This document shows positions 51,885-60,683 of a DNA stretch of 64,000 bases, one piece after another. The translations under genes and the position numbers were made by a program. How positions within the stretch are numbered: position 1 is the stretch's first letter; each line of letters begins with the position of its first letter. Under the pieces are notes generated by a model, which saw nothing but the letters and a program-made list of their open reading frames with translations, had not been told where the DNA came from and made no database searches. Source of the stretch: Liminaster sp964567855 (GTDB lineage: Bacteria; Bacteroidota; Bacteroidia; Bacteroidales; UBA3663); contig CAZMOE010000002.1 in the NCBI GenBank assembly GCA_964567855.1, positions 1 through 64,000 on the forward strand, given 5' to 3'.

Positions 51885-53324
51885 TCACACGGTTTCCGCT
51901 CCGAAAACCTGCGTCAGGCCCTGTTCGCGATGCGTCAGTTCCACCCGCACGCCGAATTTACGGGCCACATGCTCGGCCAGATGCTGCGCTGCGTAGACGG
52001 AACGATGTTGCCCGCCCGTACACCCGAAACAAACCATCAGCGAAGTGAATCCTCGTGCCTTATAACGCTCCACCGCCGGATCCACAAGGCCGTACACATG
52101 CTCGAGGAAGGCCACGATCTCGCCGTTGTCTTCCAAGAAGCGGATGACCGGCCCGTCCAGTCCCGTCAGCGCCTTGTACGGCTCGTAACGGCCGGGATTG
52201 TGCGGCGCGCGGCAATCGAAGACAAAGCCGCCGCCGTTGCCGCTGTAGTCGTCGGGGATCCCTTTCTTATAGGAAAAGCTCATCACCTTCACGACCAGCC
52301 CTTCCTCCGTTGCCGGCGCCGCCAGCTGCGGCAGGGCGACCATCTCTTTCAAAAGAGATAGCAAGTAAGGATAGCGCCCGAACGGTTCCCGCTCCAACAA
52401 CGCTGCCAGCTCTCTGACGGCGGCGGGAATCGTCACCACAAACATCGCTTTCCGCTCGAAATATCCCCGAAACCCGTATGCACCCAGCACCTGCATCAGC
52501 CGGAAAAGGACGAACAACGAAAGCCGTTGCCGGAACGGCGCCGCCGCAACGGCAGGACAGTAGCTTTCCAGCGCCTGCCGGTAACAGCCGAGCAGCTCTT
52601 CGCGCAGTTCCGTCGGAAACGCCGCCCGTGCCTGCCACAAGAAAGAGGCTACATCGTAATACACCGGCCCGCGCCGGCCGCCCTGAAAGTCTATGTAATA
52701 GGGCCGGCCGTCGTGCACCATCACATTACGGCTTTGGAAATCGCGATACATGAACGTCGCCGCCTCGTCGGCCAGCAGGTCGTCGGCCAGCGTCCGGAAA
52801 TCCTCCTCCAGACGGTCTTCGCGAAAGTCGAGGCCCGTGGCCTTCAGGAAACAATATTTAAAGTAGTTGAGGTCCCACATCACCGTGCGCCGGTCAAAGG
52901 CCTGTTGCGGCGTGCAGACCGAAAAGTCGAATCCCTGCGCGCCGAGAAACTGTATCGCCGGCAGATCTTCCATCACCTGCCGGAGCAGAGCCCTTGTCCC
53001 GTCGTCCCAGAGGCCCGCCTTCTGGCAGGCAGCGATCCTGTCATAGAGGGAAACACTCCCCAGGTCGGTCTGCAGATAGCACAGTCCGTCGTCTGAGACC
53101 GCCAACACCTCCGGCACCCGGATCCCCTGCCCGGCCAGTTGTCGGGCGATGGCCAAAAACGCCCGGTTTTCTTCCAACGACGTCCCCGCAACACCGATCA
53201 CCGTCTCCCGGCTGCCGGAAAGCCGGAAATAGCGACGGTTCGAGCCCGCTCCGGTCAACGGCACCACATTCGCAGGCGGCTCGCCCGCCCGCTGCCGGTA
53301 TAATTGAGTCAATGTATCCTTCAT
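51885..53324 (-). CDS. AmgK-like sugar kinase fused to a RapZ C-terminal domain
   Basis: The 479-residue protein has an aminoglycoside-phosphotransferase-type kinase domain (about 1-320) with catalytic region YRDFQSRNVMVHDGRPYYID (RDxxxxN and IDFQ) as in the anomeric MurNAc/GlcNAc kinase AmgK. The C-terminal part (about 345-475) matches the RapZ C-domain: VMSFSYKKGIPDDYSGNGGG, FDCRAPHNPG, the GLDGPVIRFL segment and GCTGGQHRSVY. In E. coli that domain senses glucosamine-6-phosphate and binds sRNA; the RapZ Walker-type N-domain is absent. A promoter box lies at 53354 and murU-like follows. The fusion suggests salvage linked to amino-sugar sensing. Confidence 0.82.
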   Translation of the reverse strand: MKDTLTQLYRQRAGEPPANVVPLTGAGSNRRYFRLSGSRETVIGVAGTSLEENRAFLAIARQLAGQGIRVPEVLAVSDDGLCYLQTDLGSVSLYDRIAACQKAGLWDDGTRALLRQVMEDLPAIQFLGAQGFDFSVCTPQQAFDRRTVMWDLNYFKYCFLKATGLDFREDRLEEDFRTLADDLLADEAATFMYRDFQSRNVMVHDGRPYYIDFQGGRRGPVYYDVASFLWQARAAFPTELREELLGCYRQALESYCPAVAAAPFRQRLSLFVLFRLMQVLGAYGFRGYFERKAMFVVTIPAAVRELAALLEREPFGRYPYLLSLLKEMVALPQLAAPATEEGLVVKVMSFSYKKGIPDDYSGNGGGFVFDCRAPHNPGRYEPYKALTGLDGPVIRFLEDNGEIVAFLEHVYGLVDPAVERYKARGFTSLMVCFGCTGGQHRSVYAAQHLAEHVARKFGVRVELTHREQGLTQVFGAETV

Positions 53325-53353
53325 AGCCTTTTCTGTTAATTCTTATCCGGCCA

Positions 53354-53361
53354 CAAAGATA
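53354..53361 (-). promoter_or_regulatory. Candidate -7 box for the amgK-murU pair
   Basis: TATCTTTG on the minus strand, 29 bp before the start. Confidence 0.5.
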
Positions 53362-54134
53362 GATGAATTTGGCAAAAAAATCCCGCCGGCAGGCGTTTCT
53401 TCACAAAAATACCTCCCGCCCGGCAGTTTTCCCGCCTCCACAACCCTGCGAAACGTTATTTTTGTCCTTTTCTAACCCTGAAGATCCGTTGTTTTCAATT
53501 TCCGAACAAAAGTGGAACACCCAAGGGGATGCGGAACGAGATCCCCCCCAACGGAAAGGGCAGCAATTCCGCTTTTCGCCTCCACCCGGATAGAGGATTT
53601 TTAACAAATTTCATTGTCCATGGACAACAAAATCCAAAATATCGCCGATTTTGTTATCTATGGACAATAAAATTTCACCGCCAGGGCTTCTTCGCCGGGC
53701 AAAACCATTCTCTGCATAGGGGCGACCGGCTCTTGGCCTGCGGGCGCCGCTCCGGCCGCCGGTGCGGCGGGTTCCTTTGCACAGGAAAGGCGTATCGCCG
53801 CCGCAGCAAAGATCCCCTGCCCCATTGCCGCCCTTTGCGGCGATGTTTTTACGGGTGGCAAGGCGATGGGCGGTAAAGCCGTGGGAAAAGCGGGAAACGA
53901 CTGCCGCATGAACGATGCCGAAAAAACGGACGAAAGGGCTGCCGACACGGTGGATACCGCCCGATGCGATGAGGCGAAGGGTATCGTCGGAGACTTCGCT
54001 CTTAAATTTCATTACGTTGACGCAAACAGGCATGTTATTAAGTTTTTTCGCCTGCTGCGCGGGATTGGCCATAGGGCCTTCAATGCCCCATGGAAATAAA
54101 GCAAATAAAGAAAATGAATTGAATGCACGGAACT
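53362..54134. other. 773-bp region without a firm gene
   Basis: The best frame is on the minus strand, from ATG 54072 to 53611 (153 codons). It begins MANPAQQAKKLNNMPVCVNV but turns into Arg/Gly-rich low-complexity sequence, so I do not call it. A 14-bp palindrome TTGTCCATGGACAA (53614-53627) overlaps a pair of 16-bp direct repeats (see 53618-53673). Confidence 0.5.
53618..53673. repeat. Pair of 16-bp direct repeats, 40-bp period
   Basis: CCATGGACAACAAAAT (53618-53633) and CTATGGACAATAAAAT (53658-53673) differ at two positions; the first is embedded in the palindrome TTGTCCATGGACAA. Confidence 0.6.
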
Positions 54135-54845
54135 TTACCCTGAGACAGGACGCACAGAACAGCCGTAGAAATAAAAGTCGTAACACACATTGTAATAGAG
54201 ACTGCCAAAGCCAAGGCCATACGCGCAATCGGCATTGTCCCCGTCCGACGTAGCACTCCAATAGTCGCCGTACTCCCCAACGTAATCAGGCGACGTCCCG
54301 TCCCAATAGCCGGCGGCAGGAAGAAAAATGGAGTAGCCATTCTTACCGGTAACACGATAACCGACCGTGCCGTCCATTACCGTCCATGTCCAACGGCATT
54401 GGGTTCTAAGTTCTTCCAACTCTTTCTCCGTCGGCAAACGCCAGCTACCACCCCAATTAGAGCGGGCGGCGTCATGTTGCGGATCGCCCGAAATATTACC
54501 CATTGTCTTGCCATAAGTTACACAATTGTCTTCCGTGTACTCCGACTTGGGCGAAACCTCGCCCCAAGCAAAATAATCTCCATTGTCATACGGAGAAGAG
54601 GCGCCTATGTTACAGGTCGCCCACTTCACACTCAGACCCAAGTCAACGTAATCATGGCCATTAATCATTCCACCCACCGGCGTAGTAACACAATTAGCGT
54701 TGCTACCGGAGATAGAATCAAAAATCGAAGTAAATAACCTCCTTATCCACATTAAACATCGCGCACCGAATCCTATAGCGGGATGCACCTCTGGGATAGT
54801 TTCCAAAACCTTCCGGCTCTGATCCACGTTTTCCTGTTTCTCCAT
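54135..54845 (-). CDS. FISUMP-domain protein, copy 1
   Basis: The 236-residue protein carries a Fibrobacter-succinogenes-major-paralogous-type domain (about 63-236): NGHDYVDLGLSVKWATCNIG, FAWGEVSPK, WGGSWRLPTEKELEEL, GYRVTGKNGYSIFLPAAGY and a YGCSVRPV ending. Such domains are common in surface proteins of gut Bacteroidales; their function is unknown. The N-terminus lacks a clear signal or lipobox but has a short hydrophobic stretch near 26-45. It is a tandem paralogue of the gene at 55102; base composition is more AT-rich than neighbours. Confidence 0.8.
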   Translation of the reverse strand: MEKQENVDQSRKVLETIPEVHPAIGFGARCLMWIRRLFTSIFDSISGSNANCVTTPVGGMINGHDYVDLGLSVKWATCNIGASSPYDNGDYFAWGEVSPKSEYTEDNCVTYGKTMGNISGDPQHDAARSNWGGSWRLPTEKELEELRTQCRWTWTVMDGTVGYRVTGKNGYSIFLPAAGYWDGTSPDYVGEYGDYWSATSDGDNADCAYGLGFGSLYYNVCYDFYFYGCSVRPVSG

Positions 54846-55101
54846 CCTTATTATTTTTTAACGATTCAACAACAATTATTTTACTTCCGAAGCAAAAAAA
54901 ACATCTCCATCCAGATTCTCCAAAACGCCGCCTGCGGAATGTCCGAAATACACCTGTCAATGTATAAAACTAAAAAATCAAGATGTAGCAATGGACTTCA
55001 AGCTACACAATACATCCTGCCGAGAAATAAAAACAACCATAGGATGATTGTGCCACACAAAAATGAATTGAAGAATGTAAATAGGATGAAGCGCAGTGCT
55101 T

Positions 55102-55818
55102 TCATTCTATGACAGGACGAATGGAACGCCCACTGAAGCGACTATTCCAATCCACACGGCAAGTACTGCCATCGAAGTAGAAATAGTAGGCAAGGACAGT
55201 AGTACCCTTGTCGGGCGTAGAGCTCCAATAGTATCCGCGGTAACCGGCACCATAATGTATCATCCCACTACGCCACCCTGCGGCAGGAAGAAAAATAGAA
55301 TGACCATTCTTGCCGGTAACGCGATAACCGGCCGTGCCATCTATTTCCATCCATGTCCAACAGCATTGGTTCCTGAGCTCGTTCCACTCGTTCCGGGTCG
55401 GCAATCGCCAACTTCCGCCCCACTGGAGACTGCTCGCATCGTAATGGTCATCACCGGCCACATCCCCGATTTCTTTTCCATAAGCTGCGCTGTTAGCCTC
55501 CGTATATTCCAATTTCACAGAGGTCTCACCCCAGGCATAACAATCACCGTAATCCGATGGAAAAGAGGCGCCAACATTACAAGTCGCCCACTTTACGCTC
55601 AAACCTAAGTCAACGTAATCATGACCATTACACTTTCCCTCCTTCCCCTGCCCCCCAGATCCTTTTATCTGAGGATAGGAATACAGACAGCATGCACACG
55701 ATAACATCCCTATCAGCATCACATGCCTTGCACCGCAACCGATAATACCACGCACGAAGAAAATAATTCCACTGAGTCGTCCCGCTATTACCGCGGGTTC
55801 CCTTTTTTTCATCCACAT
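55102..55818 (-). CDS. FISUMP-domain protein, copy 2
   Basis: The 238-residue protein resembles copy 1 across the domain (NGHDYVDLGLSVKWATCNVG, WGGSWRLPTRNEWNEL, GYRVTGKNGHSIFLPAAGW, SGRSIRPVI). Its N-terminus has hydrophobic segments (GIIFFVRGIIG and VMLIGMLSCACCLYS), compatible with a membrane anchor or late lipobox; the segment IIGCGARHVM corresponds to AIGFGARCLM in copy 1, so the duplication covers the whole gene. ATG at 55812 is an alternative start. Likely surface-exposed; role unknown. Confidence 0.8.
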   Translation of the reverse strand: MWMKKREPAVIAGRLSGIIFFVRGIIGCGARHVMLIGMLSCACCLYSYPQIKGSGGQGKEGKCNGHDYVDLGLSVKWATCNVGASFPSDYGDCYAWGETSVKLEYTEANSAAYGKEIGDVAGDDHYDASSLQWGGSWRLPTRNEWNELRNQCCWTWMEIDGTAGYRVTGKNGHSIFLPAAGWRSGMIHYGAGYRGYYWSSTPDKGTTVLAYYFYFDGSTCRVDWNSRFSGRSIRPVIE

Positions 55819-55859
55819 TATTTTTTGACGTTCCGATAACTATTGTTTTCATTCCGATA

Positions 55860-55867
55860 CAAATATA
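55860..55867 (-). promoter_or_regulatory. Candidate -7 box for FISUMP copy 2
   Basis: TATATTTG on the minus strand, 41 bp before the start, with a TTG 21 bp upstream. Confidence 0.45.
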
Positions 55868-55977
55868 ATAACTTCTTCCAGATTATTCCAACTATCTACT
55901 ACCCCAATGTACGAAATACCACAACTATTGTATGAAATTAAAATCAGAACGCAACCGGCCCATGGCCCATGCTCCCC

Positions 55978-57111
55978 TCACACCGTGAGGAAAGCATGCG
56001 TCATCTTCGACCAGGAATATTTCTTCTTTTCTTCGCGAATACCCTCCGCGAAGTCTTTTCCTGCCGCATCGCCACAACAGAAGTCCGCCAAGGCATCGGC
56101 AATGGCCGACACCTGCGGCTCGACGGCATAGCCGACACGACCGTCGGGCACAATTTCGGCCAATCCGCCCACGCGGGTCACGAGCATCGGTTTCTCGAAA
56201 TGATAGGCGATCTGCGTCACGCCGCTTTGGGTGGCCGTCTTGTAGGGCTGGACCACCAAGTCGGCAGCACCGAAATAATAGCGCACTTGGTCGTCGGGCA
56301 CAAACTCTGTGCACCACACAATGTCGTCCTCGATACCAGACTCAAGGGCTTGGCGGTGGTATTTTTCACCATCCACATAGAACTCACCGGCTACGATGAG
56401 TTTCACCCCTCGGTTGCGCAACCGGGCATCGGCAAAGGCCTCCAGCAGCCAGTCCAGCCCCTTATAATCACGGATCAGGCCGAAGAAAAGCAGGTAGCGG
56501 AACTGCGGATCAAGTCCTAAATGGCGACAAGCCTCTTCGCGCGAGACCGGAGTACCGAAATTGTCATACAACGGGTGAGGATAGAAAGCCTTGGGCAACT
56601 GTGGATCGAGGGCGGCGACCTCTTCCAAGACCGACTTGGACAAGGAGACGCAGGCGTCGATAGCCCCGACAAAATAGCGAGCGAACATCTTGTCGCCGAT
56701 GCGCCGCTCATGCGGCAACAGATTATGCAGGAGGGCCACCACACGCGTCTGGGGCGACTGCCGCTTGACCACGCGGGCCACCGTACCGAGCGCCGGGGCC
56801 ATGAAAGGCATCCAGAACGGAACCAGCAGATAGTCGGGCCGACGGCGTGCCAATGCACGCCCGACGCTCAACCAATTGAAAGGGTTTACGGAATTGAGTT
56901 GCCGCGTGATGGCTAAATCGGACGGTCCCGCACCGACGGAGTACTGCGTCTTGCCGGGAAAAAGAAACGAGGGATATTGCAACGTGAAAGTGCAGATTTC
57001 CACCCGATGCCCCTCGGCCTGAAACTCATGACACAAACGCTCATTGAACGCGGCGATCCCCCCTCGGTAGGGATAGGCGGAACCTAAAAGGATGATCTTA
57101 TAAGACTGCAT
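55978..57111 (-). CDS. Glycosyltransferase family 4
   Basis: The 377-residue GT-B enzyme has the N-terminal glycine loop SAYPYRGGIAAFNE, FFGLIRDYKGLDWLLEAF at the start of the nucleotide-sugar domain, and the EX7E-like C-terminal region FEKPMLVTRVGGLAEIVPDG. It transfers a sugar from an NDP donor in the cytosol. It is the last gene of the glycan operon, 27 bp after the preceding hypothetical protein. Confidence 0.88.
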   Translation of the reverse strand: MQSYKIILLGSAYPYRGGIAAFNERLCHEFQAEGHRVEICTFTLQYPSFLFPGKTQYSVGAGPSDLAITRQLNSVNPFNWLSVGRALARRRPDYLLVPFWMPFMAPALGTVARVVKRQSPQTRVVALLHNLLPHERRIGDKMFARYFVGAIDACVSLSKSVLEEVAALDPQLPKAFYPHPLYDNFGTPVSREEACRHLGLDPQFRYLLFFGLIRDYKGLDWLLEAFADARLRNRGVKLIVAGEFYVDGEKYHRQALESGIEDDIVWCTEFVPDDQVRYYFGAADLVVQPYKTATQSGVTQIAYHFEKPMLVTRVGGLAEIVPDGRVGYAVEPQVSAIADALADFCCGDAAGKDFAEGIREEKKKYSWSKMTHAFLTV

Positions 57112-57138
57112 AAGGATTCTGTTTTTTGAAAAACGGGT

Positions 57139-58023
57139 TTAATATTGCTCCGGGCCCTGCCGGCGGCTACGTTGCCATCGCCGATACCATTTGCACCACT
57201 TGCGCGGCCAGCCGCAGACACGGGAAACACATTTGCGGAGGTAACGGACCGCCAGATCCGCCCGGAAAGCCCGTTCGTCGGCCTTCGTGAAACGCGGGCG
57301 CAGCAAAGCACGGTATCCGTAGACCTCGTCGATCAGCCGATCGATGCGCTGCGTATGCATCTGCACGATCTTATAACGCCGCGAGTACCACGAATGAGCG
57401 CAAAGACGGCGCCGGTCGGGCGCCAAGAGCACGGTAGAGAATCCGTCGTCGTGACGGTAGCTCGGCAGGTATAAAGTCTTGAAATGACAGGCCAGCCAGA
57501 AAAAGAAATTGTAGTAAGGCTCGCAATCGAGCGAATCGAATCGGGCACTCTCCAACGGATAAGGGCAATCGAAACGAGCCTGCAATTCCTCTTTGACATC
57601 GTCGTATCGCAATTTGCGCACCGGCTTCTTGCCCTGCCATCGCGTACGGATCAATTCCAGGTTGAAGATGTTGAAGAAAGGGTTGGTCACGATAGGATTG
57701 CCGCCGCGGGGACTGCCCGGACCGCAATCCGGACAGCCGGCGTTGGCATAACCTTGTTCCAGAACGTATTCGGCCAGATCCAACACCGCCTCCATATCGT
57801 AGATGTAGGCATCTTCATCGACATTGATGGCCACATCGCAATCGGTATCGTCCAACATCGTAAAGAAATAGCCGTCGGCCGTCTGGTCGGTCAGCCTGAC
57901 ACACGGGATGCCCTCCACCTGAAACAGGCCGGAGGCACATCGATACAATTCCAGCGAAAACGACCGGGTGAAAAACTTCACCCGCTTAGTTTGTAATAAC
58001 GGCCTTTTTTCTTGAACGTTCAT
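57139..58023 (-). CDS. Putative glycosyltransferase-like protein (GT-A style DxD)
   Basis: I do not recognise a named family. The 294-residue protein has DCDVAINVDEDAYIYD near 60-75, a DxD-like acidic pair typical of GT-A metal sites, and CPDCGPGSPRGGNPIV, FNIFNLELIR after it. The C-terminus is strongly basic (Arg/Trp/Lys) and may contact the membrane. Its place between a GT4 gene and YfhO suggests work on the same glycan. Confidence 0.6.
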   Translation of the reverse strand: MNVQEKRPLLQTKRVKFFTRSFSLELYRCASGLFQVEGIPCVRLTDQTADGYFFTMLDDTDCDVAINVDEDAYIYDMEAVLDLAEYVLEQGYANAGCPDCGPGSPRGGNPIVTNPFFNIFNLELIRTRWQGKKPVRKLRYDDVKEELQARFDCPYPLESARFDSLDCEPYYNFFFWLACHFKTLYLPSYRHDDGFSTVLLAPDRRRLCAHSWYSRRYKIVQMHTQRIDRLIDEVYGYRALLRPRFTKADERAFRADLAVRYLRKCVSRVCGWPRKWCKWYRRWQRSRRQGPEQY

Positions 58024-58191
58024 AATAATGCTTTTTTATCTTACGCCACTTACGGCAAACTATATGAATCAAGACACCAAAAAAAATCCGCCATATATAA
58101 AGGAATGTCAGCAAAAGTACGAAGTTCGATGTGAACCCCAAAAACTTCGGAACCTCAGATTTTCCCCCCTGCGCACCACCTAAAAAGAGCT

Positions 58192-60642
58192 TCATACGAC
58201 ATGTTTTCTGTTACGCCAAGCGCGGCGGAAGTAAGCAATAACGATAGCAAACACCGTGAGATACATGATCACGACGAAAATCATGGAAAGGGTATTTCCC
58301 TTGCGGACGCTGTCGGGGCGGAACTCGAAGCGGATGTGATGGTCGCCGGCGGGAACGTTCAATGCACGCAGCAGGTAGTTGACCCGGAAATGGTCGGCCG
58401 GTTCGCCATCGATATATGCCTTCCAGCCGTAAGGATAGTACACTTCGGAAAAGACGATGGTCCCCGGCTTCGAGGCCGAAGCGTCATATTCGATATATTC
58501 GGGCGTATATTTCGTCAGTTTCACCACGGCAGCGGAATCGTGACCGGGCACGAAGTCTTTCACATGCTCTGCAAACTCACGGTCCAGCACCGCCGTCGTC
58601 GCCAGATCGAGCCGATTGAGAGCGTCGCTCTCCTCATTGGGCGAATCGACCACCAGCAACGAGTCTACAAACCAGGCATTGCCCATGGCCTCGGCATTAT
58701 ATTGCGGTATGGCGCCGCCGCTCTTGTCGGGCGTGATGATATATTTGGCATTGAGCATGTTCACCACGCTCATGTTCATCTTGGAAAGATGCTCTTCGAT
58801 GAGATCCTGATAACGGCGCAACTTGGCGGCATGATAACCGCCGATGGATTTCAGATAATAAGAGGTACGCGCATCGTTGAAGGGATTGGCAGTGAGATTG
58901 AAAACACGGAAGTGAGGATCCTTGTCCTGCAAAATCTGCTTTTCATAGGGTTGCATCTTGAAGTAGCCCTCAAAATTCAACGGCTTCATGAACATCGAGT
59001 CGTTCATATAGCGTTTATTGACCGGCCACATGTCGGCCAGCACCAGCACACCCAGCAAAACCGCCAGCCAGCCGGCTTTCATCCTGAAACGGACGTACGC
59101 CCAGAACAATCCGGCCGTCAGCACGACAAACAGCAGCGAGCGCCAGCAATCGGAAGTGAACATAGAGGCCCGCTGAGCCACCACGGCGTCGACCAACCAA
59201 CCCGGCCATTGGGCGAACATGCGTTCGTCGTTGCCGGAAACAAACGAGAAGAGGCTTGTGCCGAACAGCGCCAGCAGCAGGCACAGCCCTCCGGTCACAC
59301 CGGCCGACAGATAAATGGAGCGGAGCGCCTTTTCCTTGCTGACATTGCCCTCCATGAGCTGCTTGATGGCCAGGAAGCCCAGAATCGGTATCGTAATCTC
59401 GGCAATCACCAGTATCGACGAGACGGCACGGAACTTATTGTACAGCGGTACGATGTTGAAGAAAAGTTTCGTCAGCCCCATCCAATGGTTGCCCCACGAC
59501 AGGAAGACGGAAAGCAGGGTGATGGCCAGCAGCGCCCATTTATAAGGGCCTTTGACGATGCAGAGCCCCAGCACGAAGAGGAAGCATACGGCTGCCCCCA
59601 GATAAACAGGACCGGCCGTAAAAGGTTGGTCGCCCCAATAGGTCGGCGCGCTCTGGCAGATCTGATCGGCCGTGCGGCGGTCGATGCCACGCTTGACCAT
59701 GGTTTTATACAAATCGGACTCTTTACCCAACGGATAGTTGGAGGAACCGCCCATGTAGTTGGGGACAAGGAAAGTCAGTGTCTCGTCGATGCCGTAGCTC
59801 CAGGCTGTGGCGTATTCCAGACTCAGGCCGCCGGTTTTCTCCTCGTCCGCATCCTTCACCAGGTCCGAATGACCGCCGCGCATGGTCTCTTTGGCATATT
59901 CCATGTTCGTGAAAACGGCCGAAGTTCCCGTTCCGATGCCGACCCCGAAAGCGGCGGCGAACAAGAGAGCCGAAACGGCGAAATCCTTCATCCGTTTTTC
60001 CTTGAGATGCAACCAAAGTTCCGCCAGAAGGAAAAAGACGATGATGAAACACATGTAGTAAGCCATCTGAGGATGAGGATACATGCCTATCGCCGAAAAG
60101 ATCATGGTCAGAATGATGCCCACGCCCCGTTTCCGGTGGAATATGAGATAGAACCCGGCCGCGACGACCGACATCCACGCCAGTGAAGTGGTCTTCGAAA
60201 AATGGTTGGCCCCGATGATAATGAAGAAATAGGAGGAAAAGGCTATCGCCAAGGCTCCCACAGCCGCTATCCACTTGTTGATTTTCATGGCCGACAACAA
60301 GATGAAGAATGCCACACAGTAGAAGAAAACAATCAGCGGGACGAAATCATAACCGCTCAGCAAAACTTTGCGAAAGGGCATCAGCCAATTGTCTGCCTCA
60401 TAGCGTCCGCCGCCGATCTGGTAGTTGGGCATGCCTGAGAACATGGAGCCCGTCCACCATGTGCGCTCGCCGGTCTCTTCATGATACTGCACACCCTCGT
60501 GTACAGCAGCAGTACTTTGATAGCCGTCACTGGTTACAATCATTTTACCATCCAATGCCGGCGACATATAGATGCATCCGACAGCGAAAAAGACAAGTAG
60601 CACCACCAAATAGGGCCACGCTTTTCTGAAAAAACTACTCAT
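58192..60642 (-). CDS. YfhO-family polytopic membrane protein
   Basis: The 816-residue protein has about 13 TM helices and a large extracytoplasmic C-terminal domain before the last helix, as in YfhO. YfhO proteins belong to the GT-C superfamily and in Gram-positives glycosylate lipoteichoic acid using undecaprenyl-phosphate sugars. The first extracytoplasmic loop (SPALDGKMIVTSDGYQSTAA) and the stretch around residue 90-130 hold the acidic residues expected for catalysis. Its neighbours are a CDP-glycerol polymerase-like gene and glycosyltransferases, which suits a role decorating a surface polymer. Confidence 0.85.
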   Translation of the reverse strand: MSSFFRKAWPYLVVLLVFFAVGCIYMSPALDGKMIVTSDGYQSTAAVHEGVQYHEETGERTWWTGSMFSGMPNYQIGGGRYEADNWLMPFRKVLLSGYDFVPLIVFFYCVAFFILLSAMKINKWIAAVGALAIAFSSYFFIIIGANHFSKTTSLAWMSVVAAGFYLIFHRKRGVGIILTMIFSAIGMYPHPQMAYYMCFIIVFFLLAELWLHLKEKRMKDFAVSALLFAAAFGVGIGTGTSAVFTNMEYAKETMRGGHSDLVKDADEEKTGGLSLEYATAWSYGIDETLTFLVPNYMGGSSNYPLGKESDLYKTMVKRGIDRRTADQICQSAPTYWGDQPFTAGPVYLGAAVCFLFVLGLCIVKGPYKWALLAITLLSVFLSWGNHWMGLTKLFFNIVPLYNKFRAVSSILVIAEITIPILGFLAIKQLMEGNVSKEKALRSIYLSAGVTGGLCLLLALFGTSLFSFVSGNDERMFAQWPGWLVDAVVAQRASMFTSDCWRSLLFVVLTAGLFWAYVRFRMKAGWLAVLLGVLVLADMWPVNKRYMNDSMFMKPLNFEGYFKMQPYEKQILQDKDPHFRVFNLTANPFNDARTSYYLKSIGGYHAAKLRRYQDLIEEHLSKMNMSVVNMLNAKYIITPDKSGGAIPQYNAEAMGNAWFVDSLLVVDSPNEESDALNRLDLATTAVLDREFAEHVKDFVPGHDSAAVVKLTKYTPEYIEYDASASKPGTIVFSEVYYPYGWKAYIDGEPADHFRVNYLLRALNVPAGDHHIRFEFRPDSVRKGNTLSMIFVVIMYLTVFAIVIAYFRRAWRNRKHVV

Positions 60643-60683
60643 AGATTATTGATATTTTAATTTAAAATTTTAATCATTGTTAT

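Noticed and set aside
53611..54072. Possible 153-codon protein starting MANPAQQAKKLNN downstream of FISUMP copy 1
   Set aside because: First 45 residues look protein-like but the rest is Arg/Gly-rich and has no recognisable domain; kept only as a remark in the gap entry.
54741..54749. TTATCCACA match (DnaA-box-like) inside FISUMP copy 1, and another near 63755
   Set aside because: Single scattered matches within coding sequence; no cluster, no dnaA or origin-type AT-rich unwinding region.
58201..60186. 661-codon plus-strand frame opposite the YfhO gene
   Set aside because: His/Gln/Arg-rich antisense shadow; the minus-strand product has clear membrane topology and family motifs.
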